Source of the DNA: a bacterium
Lineage (GTDB): Bacteria; Krumholzibacteriota; Krumholzibacteriia; LZORAL124-64-63
Direction of reading: 5' to 3'
DNA length: 64,000 nt
Assembly: GCA_016712675.1 (NCBI GenBank)
Contig: JADJQR010000001.1
Location: 3,038,001-3,102,000 of the forward strand
This document shows, piece after piece, positions 1-7,470 of the stretch; positions within the stretch are counted from its first letter, which is position 1, and the number at the start of each line of letters is the position of its first letter. Under the pieces are notes generated by a model that worked only from the letters and a program-made list of their open reading frames with translations, was not told where the DNA came from and ran no database searches. Made by a program: the position numbers and the translations under genes.

Positions 1-128
1 GCGCTGCCGCTGCGCGCGGTCGCCACCACGGTCACCACCAGGGGGAACGCCACGCCGAACGAGAGCCGCACGGCCAGCCGCCCGGGCCGCGGCATCAGCA
101 GGCGGCGGTCCAGCCCCATCGCGCTCAT
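1..128 (-). CDS. Probable ABC transporter permease, partial (5' end only)
   Basis: Only the first 42 codons lie in the window; the gene continues past base 1. The ATG at 128 overlaps the stop of the upstream ABC ATPase gene in the four-base pattern ATGA, which strongly implies translational coupling. The visible peptide has a basic N-terminus (MSAMGLDRRLLMPRPGR) followed from about residue 23 by a hydrophobic stretch, as expected for the first membrane segment of a permease. The permease role is inferred from the GntR-ATPase-membrane protein order typical of YtrA-type operons; the sequence seen is too short to name a family. Confidence 0.6.
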   Translation of the reverse strand, partial: MSAMGLDRRLLMPRPGRLAVRLSFGVAFPLVVTVVATARSGS

Positions 129-1027
129 ACCTTCCTCCCGTCGGACGTGGCGATCAGGCGGTAGATCTCCTCGAACTCGAGACCGCGCACCTTCGCCTCG
201 AAGCCCAGCACCCTGGCCGCCGCCTCCACCTGCTGGCGCGGCACGTGGCCGCAGACGGCCATGGCGCGGCGCCGATCGCCGCTGACCGTCAGCAGGCCCG
301 GCAGCGGCAGCGGGTCGGGCAGGTCGGCCCCCACCGCCATGACGTCCACGCGGTGGTAGGTCTCGCGCAGGTCGTCCAGCGGCTGGTGGCAGTGCACCTG
401 CCCCCGGTTGATCACCAGTACGGTGTCGACGACCTTCTCCACGTCGCTCAGGACATGCGATGAGATGAGGATCGTGCGCCCCTGGTCCTGGATCAGCTCC
501 ATCAGCAGGCGCAGGAAGTCGTGACGCGCGACCGGGTCCAGCGAGGCGGCCGGCTCGTCCAGCACCAGCAGGTCCGGGCGTGGCGCCACCGCGACCAGGA
601 TCGCCAGCCGCTGGCGCAGGCCCGGCGACAGCGCACCCACGCTGCGGGCCGGGTCCAGTTCGAAGTCCGCCAGCAGACGCCCGGCCAGGGCGCCGTCCCA
701 GCTGTCGCGTCCCGCGCGCACGAACTCGATCGTCTCGCCCACCGTCAGCCATTCGGGCAGGCGCGGCTCCTGGCTCACGTAGCCGATACGGGCCAACTCC
801 GCGTCCCCGAGCCGCGCCGCCGGCACGCCGAACGTCTCCACCGTGCCCGACGTGGGCAGGATCAGGCCCGGCAGGTGCCCCAGCAGCGTGGTCTTGCCGC
901 TCCCGTTGGGCCCCAGCACGCCGACGATGGTGCCGGGCGCGATGTCCAGGCTGACGTCGTCGAGCGCGCGCGTGGCGCCGTAGAGCTTGCTCACGCCCCG
1001 CAGGCGGACGACAGGCTGTTCAGTCAT
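125..1027 (-). CDS. ABC transporter ATP-binding protein
   Basis: A 300-residue nucleotide-binding subunit that would hydrolyse ATP to drive an ABC exporter or membrane-protein complex at the inner membrane. Walker A (GPNGSGKTT) is near residue 40, a divergent signature (LSPGLRQRL in place of LSGGQ) near 137, Walker B (LLVLDEPAASLDP) near 158, and a switch histidine follows in SSH. The start at 1027 is chosen over an upstream ATG because GGAAGGAAG lies just before it and the next residues (MTEQPVVRLRGVSKLYG) match a normal ABC N-terminus. It overlaps the upstream regulator gene by 8 bases and the downstream membrane gene by 4. The organisation matches YtrA-regulated operons. The substrate is unknown. 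Confidence 0.93.
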   Translation of the reverse strand: MTEQPVVRLRGVSKLYGATRALDDVSLDIAPGTIVGVLGPNGSGKTTLLGHLPGLILPTSGTVETFGVPAARLGDAELARIGYVSQEPRLPEWLTVGETIEFVRAGRDSWDGALAGRLLADFELDPARSVGALSPGLRQRLAILVAVAPRPDLLVLDEPAASLDPVARHDFLRLLMELIQDQGRTILISSHVLSDVEKVVDTVLVINRGQVHCHQPLDDLRETYHRVDVMAVGADLPDPLPLPGLLTVSGDRRRAMAVCGHVPRQQVEAAARVLGFEAKVRGLEFEEIYRLIATSDGRKV

Positions 1028-1418
1028 GGTCGCTTCCTTCCTCGGCGCGCAGCGCGCGCATATGGGTTCGCAGGCGACGGACCGCCTCCGCATCGTCGAT
1101 GCCCAGCTGCACCAGCAGCGCCGCGGCGCTGCGCAGTTCGCGGTCCAGCAGGCTCTCCCGGTCGTCGCGGGTGCGCCGGCCCACCGCGGCCGACACGAAC
1201 AGCCCGATCCCGCGCCGGCGGTCCAGCACCCCGGCTTCCACCAGCGCGCTGTAGGCCTTGCTCACGGTCATCGGGTTGACGCCTTCGCGCGCGGCCAGCG
1301 CCGCCACCGGCTCGACCTGGTCGCCCGGGGCCAGCGCCCCGGTCATGACCATCAGCTTCACCTGGTCGATGATCTGGCGGTAGATCGGGGTCCCGTCACG
1401 CGGGTCGATGTGGATCAC
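1020..1418 (-). CDS. GntR-family (YtrA-type) transcriptional regulator
   Basis: A short 132-residue GntR protein made almost only of the winged-helix domain (IYRQIIDQVKLMVMTGALAPGDQV, broken here for reading, then NPMTVSKAYSALVEAGVLDRRRG) with a small C-terminal helical tail. This is the architecture of the YtrA subfamily, which regulates the ABC genes it sits with. It heads an operon with the ATPase and membrane gene. A perfect inverted repeat at 1465-1486, overlapping its own predicted -10 box, suggests autorepression. The inducing signal is not visible; cell-envelope stress is a known cue for relatives. Confidence 0.9.
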   Translation of the reverse strand: MIHIDPRDGTPIYRQIIDQVKLMVMTGALAPGDQVEPVAALAAREGVNPMTVSKAYSALVEAGVLDRRRGIGLFVSAAVGRRTRDDRESLLDRELRSAAALLVQLGIDDAEAVRRLRTHMRALRAEEGSDHD

Positions 1419-1464
1419 GGCCGCCTGTCCTCTCCGTCAGGAACGGGGCCCCGTCGGCCCCCTC

Positions 1465-1486
1465 GTATATTACTATTGTAATATAC
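1465..1486. promoter_or_regulatory. Perfect inverted repeat, probable GntR/YtrA operator
   Basis: The arms GTATATTAC (1465-1473) and GTAATATAC (1478-1486) are exact reverse complements separated by TATT. It is an AT-rich island in very GC-rich DNA, 47 bases upstream of the regulator start. Its position over the predicted minus-strand -10 box fits repression of the GntR-ABC operon, and it could also influence the divergent kinase gene. Confidence 0.8.
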
Positions 1487-1503
1487 TCGGAGTGCGGCCG
1501 CAA
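1475..1503 (-). promoter_or_regulatory. Predicted sigma70 promoter of the GntR-ABC operon
   Basis: On the minus strand TTGCGG (1503-1498), a 17-base spacer and TACAAT (1480-1475) form a good sigma70-type promoter. The -10 box falls inside the inverted repeat 1465-1486, so a bound regulator would block RNA polymerase. Confidence 0.6.
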
Positions 1504-1676
1504 GGTTGCGCGCCTTCGCGAAAATACTGCGGGGGACCCGGCCGCCGGCAGCAGCGGCCGACCGGCAGTTCGGCCATTACAAGCGGCACGCCGTGGGTTA
1601 CGCTCCCCCCGTGGGCAGGCGCCTCCCCCGGGTCGGCGCTGGCAGGTGTCGTCCCCGACCGGGAGAGACCACGCCG

Positions 1677-3782
1677 ATGCTCGTCGAACTGCTGCAGAAC
1701 GTCGCGGTCCTCGTCGCGCTGGTCGTGGGACTGCAGATGCTCGCCCGCCAGCTGGCCCACCGGCCGCTGGCCTACGGCGTGGCGGCCGGACTGCTGTTCG
1801 GCGCCGCCGGCATCATCGGCATGACCGCCCCCCTGCGCTTCGCGCCCGGCGTCATCTACGACGGGCGCTCCATCGTGCTGGCGATCGCCGGGCTCTTCGG
1901 CGGGTCGGTGGCCGCGGCCATCGCCGCGGTCGCCTGCGGCGCCTACCGGATCCTGCTCGGTGGTTCGGGCGCGCTGCCGGGCGTGCTGGTGATCCTTGAA
2001 GCCGCTGCACTCGGCGTTGCGCTGCACTACCTGCGACGTCGCGACGAGCGCTGGCTCGGGCTCGCCCGGCTGTGGGCGTTCGGGATCCTCGTGCACGTGC
2101 TGATGCTGGCGCTGCAGCTGCTACTGCCCGACGGGCGCGGCTGGGAGGTCGCGCGACGCCTCGGCCCGGCCGTGCTGCTGGTCTACCCGCTGGGCTTCGT
2201 GCTGACGGCCCGGCTCTTCCTCCAGGCGGAGCGTTCGTTCCAGGCCGAACACGCCCTGCGCGAGAACGAGGAGCGCTTCCGGGCCCTGGTCGAGGGCGCG
2301 CCGGACGCCATCTTCGTGCAGGTCGACCACCGCTTCGCCTACGTCAACCAGGCGGCGGTATTGCTCTACGGGGCCTGCTCGGCCGGCGACCTGCTCGGCA
2401 GCCCGGTCATGGACCGCTTCCACCCGGACCAGCGCGAGGCGATCGGCCAGCGCATCGAGGGCCTGAACCTGCGCCAGGAACAGGCTCCGGCCCTGGAGGA
2501 GACCCACCGCCGCCTCGACGGCAGCGAGGTCCAGGTCGAGGTTTCCGCGGTGCCGGTCCGGTACGGGAGCCGTGCCGGGGCCATCGTCTTCGTGCGCGAC
2601 ATCACCGCGCGCAAGGAGATGGAGCAGCGCCTGGTGCAGTCGCAGAAGATGGAAGCGGTCGGCCGCCTGGCCGGGGGCGTGGCCCACGACTTCAACAACA
2701 TGCTGCAGACGATCCTCGGCTACACCGAGATGCTGCTCGAGAAGTCGCCACCAGGCAGCGCGAGCCACGACGAACTGGTCCAGGTTCGCAAGGCCGCGCT
2801 CCGCTCGGCGGACCTGACCCGTCAGTTGCTAGGCTTCGCACGCAGGCAGGTCATCGAGCCGCAGACGCTGGACCTCTCCGTCGTCGTGTCCGATCTGCTA
2901 CGCATGCTGCGGCGTCTGGTCGGCGAGAACGTCGGGATCGACTGGCAGCCCGCCCCGGAACCGTGCCCCGTCCGCATGGACCCGTCCCAGGTGGGCCAGG
3001 TCCTGGCCAACCTCGTGGTCAATGCGCGCGATGCGATACCCGCCACGGGCCGGATCGCGATCGAGACGTCGCACGCCGAGATGGACGAAGACTACTGCCT
3101 GGCCCACCCGGGAGCGACGCCGGGCCGCTACGAGGTCCTGGTCGTCAGCGACGACGGCGTGGGGATGGATCGGGAAACGCGCGCGCGCGCCTTCGAGCCG
3201 TTCTACACGACGAAGGAGCGCGGCAAGGGCACGGGCCTGGGTCTGGCCACGGTCTTCGGCATCGTGAAGCAGAACGACGGCTTCATCAACCTCTACAGCG
3301 AGCCTGGCCGCGGCACCACGGTGCGCATCTACCTGCGGCACGACGAGACTCCCGGCGCCGCTGCCGGCGACGCACCGGTGGCGAGCGGAACGGCGGGAAT
3401 CCCCGGCGGCTCCGAGTGCGTGCTGTTGGTCGAGGACGAGACATCGCTGTTGCAGTTGGGCAGCCAGATCCTCGGCCGGCTCGGTTATCGAGTCCTGGCC
3501 GTGGCGGACCCCCATGCGGCGCTGTCGCTGGTACGCACGCGAGGCGAACGTCCGGACATCCTGCTGACCGACGTCATCATGCCGGGCTTGAACGGACGCG
3601 AGCTCTTCGCCGAGCTCGGGCGCGACCTGCCGGGGCTGCGTTGCCTCTACATGTCCGGCTATACCGACAACGTGATCGCCCACCTGGGCGTGCTCGAGGA
3701 CGGTGTCAACTTCCTGCAGAAGCCGTTCTCGGGTCGCGAGATGGCACTGCGTCTGCGCCAGACCCTGGACGGGCCCAGCTGA
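1677..3782 (+). CDS. Membrane hybrid sensor histidine kinase (5TMR-LYT, PAS, HisKA, HATPase, REC)
   Basis: A 701-residue two-component sensor. Residues about 1-175 are hydrophobic and resemble the 5TM receptor domain of the LytS type (GVIYDGRSIVLAIAGLFGG). A PAS domain follows at about 185-310 (ERFRALVEGAPDAIFVQ). The phosphoacceptor helix has AHDFNNMLQTILGY with His near 337, then an HATPase domain with DDGVGM and GKGTGLGL, and a C-terminal receiver with the acceptor Asp near 632 (LLTDVIMPGLNG). The AHDFNN type is common in hybrid kinases of this class. The ATG at 1677 is preferred because GGGAGAG lies ten bases upstream and the membrane domain begins immediately. No separate response regulator is adjacent, so output may go through the attached receiver and a distant partner. 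Confidence 0.92.
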   Translation: MLVELLQNVAVLVALVVGLQMLARQLAHRPLAYGVAAGLLFGAAGIIGMTAPLRFAPGVIYDGRSIVLAIAGLFGGSVAAAIAAVACGAYRILLGGSGALPGVLVILEAAALGVALHYLRRRDERWLGLARLWAFGILVHVLMLALQLLLPDGRGWEVARRLGPAVLLVYPLGFVLTARLFLQAERSFQAEHALRENEERFRALVEGAPDAIFVQVDHRFAYVNQAAVLLYGACSAGDLLGSPVMDRFHPDQREAIGQRIEGLNLRQEQAPALEETHRRLDGSEVQVEVSAVPVRYGSRAGAIVFVRDITARKEMEQRLVQSQKMEAVGRLAGGVAHDFNNMLQTILGYTEMLLEKSPPGSASHDELVQVRKAALRSADLTRQLLGFARRQVIEPQTLDLSVVVSDLLRMLRRLVGENVGIDWQPAPEPCPVRMDPSQVGQVLANLVVNARDAIPATGRIAIETSHAEMDEDYCLAHPGATPGRYEVLVVSDDGVGMDRETRARAFEPFYTTKERGKGTGLGLATVFGIVKQNDGFINLYSEPGRGTTVRIYLRHDETPGAAAGDAPVASGTAGIPGGSECVLLVEDETSLLQLGSQILGRLGYRVLAVADPHAALSLVRTRGERPDILLTDVIMPGLNGRELFAELGRDLPGLRCLYMSGYTDNVIAHLGVLEDGVNFLQKPFSGREMALRLRQTLDGPS

Positions 3783-3833
3783 GCGCGCCAGCCCATCGTC
3801 GCCGAAGCCGACACAGCCGGTCGCCGGATGCGG

Positions 3834-4475
3834 TCATCGGTAGAGGCTCTTGACCGCGCCCCACTGCGCGTTCTCGCGCACGTGCCAGTTTCCGAACCAG
3901 AACACGGGCCGTTCGAACGCGCCGCTGGCTGGCATCATCCCCACCAGGTCGTCATCGGTGTCCTCGGCGTCGACATAGGCCATCATGCCTGGGATCGACG
4001 GCGGCGATGCCGTGCCCAGCAGGTAGCCGTCGCGATTGTCGCCGAACGACAGCACTCGCAGCGTAGCAAGGACCGCGGTGCCCGCAGTCCCGACCGGCAC
4101 GGCCCCGGCGAAACCCACGATCAGATTGCCCGTGCTGCCAACGTTCACCGCGGGCAACGGGAAGTCGACACCCAGCAGGAAATCGCCGGTCGGCGGGTCG
4201 ATGCCGCACTCGAATCCAGACACCTGGCGGACATCGCGGGTCGAAGACCCTGCGAAGGCATCGTTCACGGGATTCAACAGCACGAGATAGAGCACGTGCT
4301 GCGAGTTGGCACCGATCGAGATCTCGTCGATGGTCGCCTCGCTGTCGTAGAAGATGCCCAATGCGTTCGTCTGCGCAGCTCGAACGGGCGTGGCGTTCGG
4401 CAGCAGGACTGCCGCGACGAGGAGAGAAAGGGCGGCGGCACAGCGCCGTGCGGACTGGTGGCGTGTTGCGGACAT
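3834..4475 (-). CDS. Exported protein of unknown function
   Basis: A 213-residue protein with a clear signal peptide: basic start, hydrophobic core LSLLVAAVLLP, and a likely cleavage after VRA near residue 33. The mature part begins with ALGIFYDSEATIDEISI, then beta-rich segments with LYLVLLNP, LPAVNVGSTGNLIVGFAG and VLATLRVLSF. I recognise no catalytic motif. The alternation of strands resembles an immunoglobulin-like or cohesin-like beta sandwich, but this is only an impression. It is transcribed alone and ends just after the histidine kinase gene on the other strand. The ATG at 4475 is chosen because the signal peptide starts there; the longer open frame upstream is antisense to the next genes. 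Confidence 0.75.
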   Translation of the reverse strand: MSATRHQSARRCAAALSLLVAAVLLPNATPVRAAQTNALGIFYDSEATIDEISIGANSQHVLYLVLLNPVNDAFAGSSTRDVRQVSGFECGIDPPTGDFLLGVDFPLPAVNVGSTGNLIVGFAGAVPVGTAGTAVLATLRVLSFGDNRDGYLLGTASPPSIPGMMAYVDAEDTDDDLVGMMPASGAFERPVFWFGNWHVRENAQWGAVKSLYR

Positions 4476-4660
4476 GGCGCACCCCGGATCGTCAGGCGAG
4501 GCTGGGGACCCCGACTCCACTCCACGGTTGCGCGGGCCCGGTCCCCGGCCCGGCCAGGCGGGATGGCGCGTCCCGCCGCGATGTCCTTCCGGGAAGCAGG
4601 CTGAACGTACGGAAGCCGGCGCGGTCGCACAATCCCGCCTTCTTGCGCGGGGCGCCTCGG

Positions 4661-4690
4661 TTGACCCTGCCTCGCACGGCCACCTATAAT
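4661..4690 (+). promoter_or_regulatory. Sigma70-type promoter for the 4749-9435 operon
   Basis: TTGACC (4661-4666), an 18-base spacer and a perfect TATAAT (4685-4690) precede the lipoprotein gene. Transcription would start near 4697, so the upstream ATG at 4689, inside the -10 box, cannot be the start codon. This supports the start at 4749. Confidence 0.8.
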
Positions 4691-4748
4691 GGGCAGCAAG
4701 GCGCGCGGCACCCGGCCGCCGCCCAGTCCCGTGCCCAGGAGCCTTGAC

Positions 4749-6056
4749 ATGTCCCACCGGCTGCTCGATTGGACGCGGTCGCGCGTTCCCCGCCAGCTCG
4801 ACCTGCGAGCACCCGGACGTCGCGCTCCCGCGTTGGCACCCGTCAGCGCGATCGTGGCACTGGCGACGCTGGCGGCCGGCTGCGGTCGCGTCGCACCCCA
4901 CTACGAACCCGCCACCCTGACGGTGACCTCGACGCCGCCCGGCGCCGCCGTGCATCTGGACGGGCGGGACACGGGCCTGTTGACGCCGGCCACTCTGGCC
5001 GGTGTGACTCCCGTCAGGCATCTGGTCAGAGTGGACCTGGCCGAGTGGCACGCGGATCCCGATAGCGTGGCGATCGACCTGTCGCCCCTCGAGACGGCGA
5101 CTGTCGACTTCCAGCTGTTTCAGACGGGTCTGCGCGTGACCAGCGAGCCGGCCGGAGCACGCATCCTCGTGGGCGGCGACGACACCGGCAAGGTGACACC
5201 GGCGGTCGTGGCGGGCCTGTCGCCCGGCACGCACCACGTCTCGCTGACTCTGGACACCTGGCTGTGCGTTCCGGCCAGCCTGGCGGTCGAGGTCGAGGAA
5301 GGTCTCATCGCGGAGGTGACGACGGCGGATCTGCGGCTCCGTTCGCGGCGCACCGTCCTGCTCGAGAGCTTCGGCAACGTGAACTGCCCGACCTGCCCCC
5401 AGGCCGCCGCAAACCTCGTGGCCGTGACCGGTCGCGAGGGTTTCGGACCCGACCGCGCGCTGTTCCTCGAGTTCAGCGTCAACTGGCCGAGCCCCGTCGA
5501 TCCGTTCTACCTGGCCAACCCGACCGAGAACGCCGACCGCTTCATGCACTATTTCGTGGTCGGCGCGCCGGCCATCTACGTCAACGGGCGCCTGCAGACC
5601 TACCCGCTGGTCGCCGACTCGACGGCGGCCGATGCCGCCGGCCGCTGGGCGACCGATCCCGGCTTCCTGGTCGATGTCGAGGCCGACCTGGCAGCCGGCG
5701 CGAGCGTCCCGGTGACCGTCACCCTGACGCCGCTGGCGGACGTCGACCTGACCGGCTGCGTTCTCTACGTGGCCCTGTATGAGAACGAGGTGGACCTGGG
5801 GGCGCCGCCGGGCAACAACGGGCAGTCCGTGTTCCACCACATGTTCCGCGACCGTGTCGACGTGCCGCCGGCGCTCGGTGCCCTGAGTGCGGGCCAACCG
5901 GACGTGCGGGTCGTGTCCCTGAACCGGGGCACGGTGTCGCCCGGCAACGGAACGGTCGTGGCGTTCGTGCAGCGCGCTGCCGACCGCGTCGTGCTCCAGG
6001 CGGGCTCCAGCGCGTGCCCGGTGCCGGTGACCGCCGCGCGCCTGGCGGAGGATCGC
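4749..6056 (+). CDS. Lipoprotein with two PEGA domains and an Omp28-like thioredoxin-fold domain
   Basis: A 436-residue protein (stop codon at 6057-6059). A lipobox (LATLAAGC) near residue 39 predicts lipidation. Two PEGA-type surface repeats follow: residues about 53-120 (LTVTSTPPGAAVHLDG) and 125-195 (LRVTSEPAGARILVGG). From about residue 200 the sequence RTVLLESFGNVNCPTCPQA resembles Omp28-related proteins, with a CPTC pair placed like a thioredoxin active site and a later cis-proline region (VGAPAIYVNG). A periplasmic or surface thiol redox role is inferred. AGGAG sits eight bases before the ATG. The TGA stop overlaps the next ATG (TGATG), so it is the first gene of a three-gene operon whose last member also carries a thioredoxin domain. 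Confidence 0.85.
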
Positions 6057-6058
6057 TG

Positions 6059-7438
6059 ATGCCGCGCCGACGCCGCATGTCGATCCCGGCGGCCGTGGCC
6101 GCGGCCGCGACCGTGACCGCGCTGCTGGGTGCCCCGCCTGGCGCCCTGGCGCTGACGTCGTTCGCCTGGGAGATCGCCGACCGGGGCGCGGTCACGGCGC
6201 TGGACGTGACCTCGACGTTCCACACCGAGATCATCAACACCGGCACCGTCAGCGACACCTACACCGTGTCCCTCGTGGCCGACCTGCCGACCACCTGGCT
6301 GACGACGATGTGCGACGTGTCCCTCTGCTACCCTCCCTTCATCACGACGCTCCAGTACACCGTGGCGCCCGGCGACACGCTCTACATCGGCGTCAACCTC
6401 ACGCCCATGCTCGAGATGGGTGCCGGCACGTCGACGGTCACCGTCGCCAGCCTCGTCGCCCCGGCACTGGACCGTACGACTGTCTTCACGGTGCTGACCG
6501 CCGGACCCCAGGTGCTGGTGGTTGGTGCCGGCGCGACGGGCCAGGCCCAGCCCGTGGTCGACGCCGTGACGGCCGGCGGGCGCACATGTGTCCTGTGGGA
6601 CCGGCAGGTCGCCGGCCGGCTGGCTGCGGCCGAACTCGGGAACTTCCCGGCGGTGATCTGGGACGGCGCCGATGAGCCCGACGTGCTCGACGCGATCGAT
6701 CGCGCGGCGCTGGCCGCCTACGTGGCGGGCGGCGGCCGCCTGCTGGCGGCGGGCGCCGACCTGGTGGGCGGACTCGTCGATCCGTCCAGCCCCTTCCACG
6801 ATCCCGAAGCTGCGGGCTGGTTCGCCACGGTGCTCGGCACCGCGTGGGTCGGTCCGGCCGCCGCCGCGACGGAGGTGTCCGGGCTGCCGGGCGACCCGAT
6901 CGCCGCCGGACTGGTCCTGGCCATCGACGGCAACGGCGTCAACGCGGCACCGGATGTCCTGGCCGCCCAGGGCGGCGTGCCCTGCCTCGCCTTCGCCGGC
7001 GGCCAGACGGCCGGCGTGCGCCGCCAGGCTGCGGACTCCCGCACGCTGTGCCTGGGCTTCGGATGCGCAGGCTTCGACCCGGCAGGCGACCGCGAACTGT
7101 TCCTGGGGGCGGCCCTCGACTGGCTCCTGGGCAACGTCACCGCCACCGGTGTGCCGGCCGCGGGCCGGCGCCTGTCCGCCGCGCCGAACCCGTTCAACCC
7201 GCGGACGCGGATCTCATTCGAGACGCGCTCCCGGACCGCCGGTTCACTCGCCGTCTTCGACCTGCGCGGTCGCCGCGTGCGGACGTTGTTCGACGGTGCC
7301 CTCGGCGCCGGTGCCATCGAGATCGACTGGGACGGCCGCGATGACAACGGTCGGCCCCTGCCTGGCGGCACCTACGTGGCGCACCTGGCGCTTGCCGGCG
7401 AACCCGCCGCGAAGCTGAAGCTCACGCTCGCCCAATGA
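6059..7438 (+). CDS. Exported protein with C-terminal FlgD-like/T9SS-like domain
   Basis: A 459-residue exported protein with a signal peptide (PAAVAAAATVTALLGAPPGALA). The N-terminal half is beta-rich with an Ig-like feel (TSTFHTEIINTGTVSDTYTVSL). The middle, about residues 155-360, has an alpha/beta look (GPQVLVVGAGATGQAQPVVD, FPAVIWDGADEP, AYVAGGGRLLAAG), like the glutamine amidotransferase-like or flavodoxin-like folds of surface proteins. The last 85 residues are a FlgD-like domain (APNPFNPRTRISF, LRGRRVRTL, IDWDGRDDNGRPLPGGTY), found on many exported proteins in FCB bacteria. GGAGG lies eight bases before the ATG, which overlaps the previous stop. The function is unknown. Confidence 0.85.
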   Translation: MPRRRRMSIPAAVAAAATVTALLGAPPGALALTSFAWEIADRGAVTALDVTSTFHTEIINTGTVSDTYTVSLVADLPTTWLTTMCDVSLCYPPFITTLQYTVAPGDTLYIGVNLTPMLEMGAGTSTVTVASLVAPALDRTTVFTVLTAGPQVLVVGAGATGQAQPVVDAVTAGGRTCVLWDRQVAGRLAAAELGNFPAVIWDGADEPDVLDAIDRAALAAYVAGGGRLLAAGADLVGGLVDPSSPFHDPEAAGWFATVLGTAWVGPAAAATEVSGLPGDPIAAGLVLAIDGNGVNAAPDVLAAQGGVPCLAFAGGQTAGVRRQAADSRTLCLGFGCAGFDPAGDRELFLGAALDWLLGNVTATGVPAAGRRLSAAPNPFNPRTRISFETRSRTAGSLAVFDLRGRRVRTLFDGALGAGAIEIDWDGRDDNGRPLPGGTYVAHLALAGEPAAKLKLTLAQ

Positions 7439-7470
7439 CGCCCTGCGTCACAACGCCCAGGGGAGTTTCC

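Noticed and set aside
4476-5897. Long N-terminal extension of the exported protein at 3834-4475
   Set aside because: The extension is antisense to the Omp28-like lipoprotein gene; the signal peptide starts at 4475.
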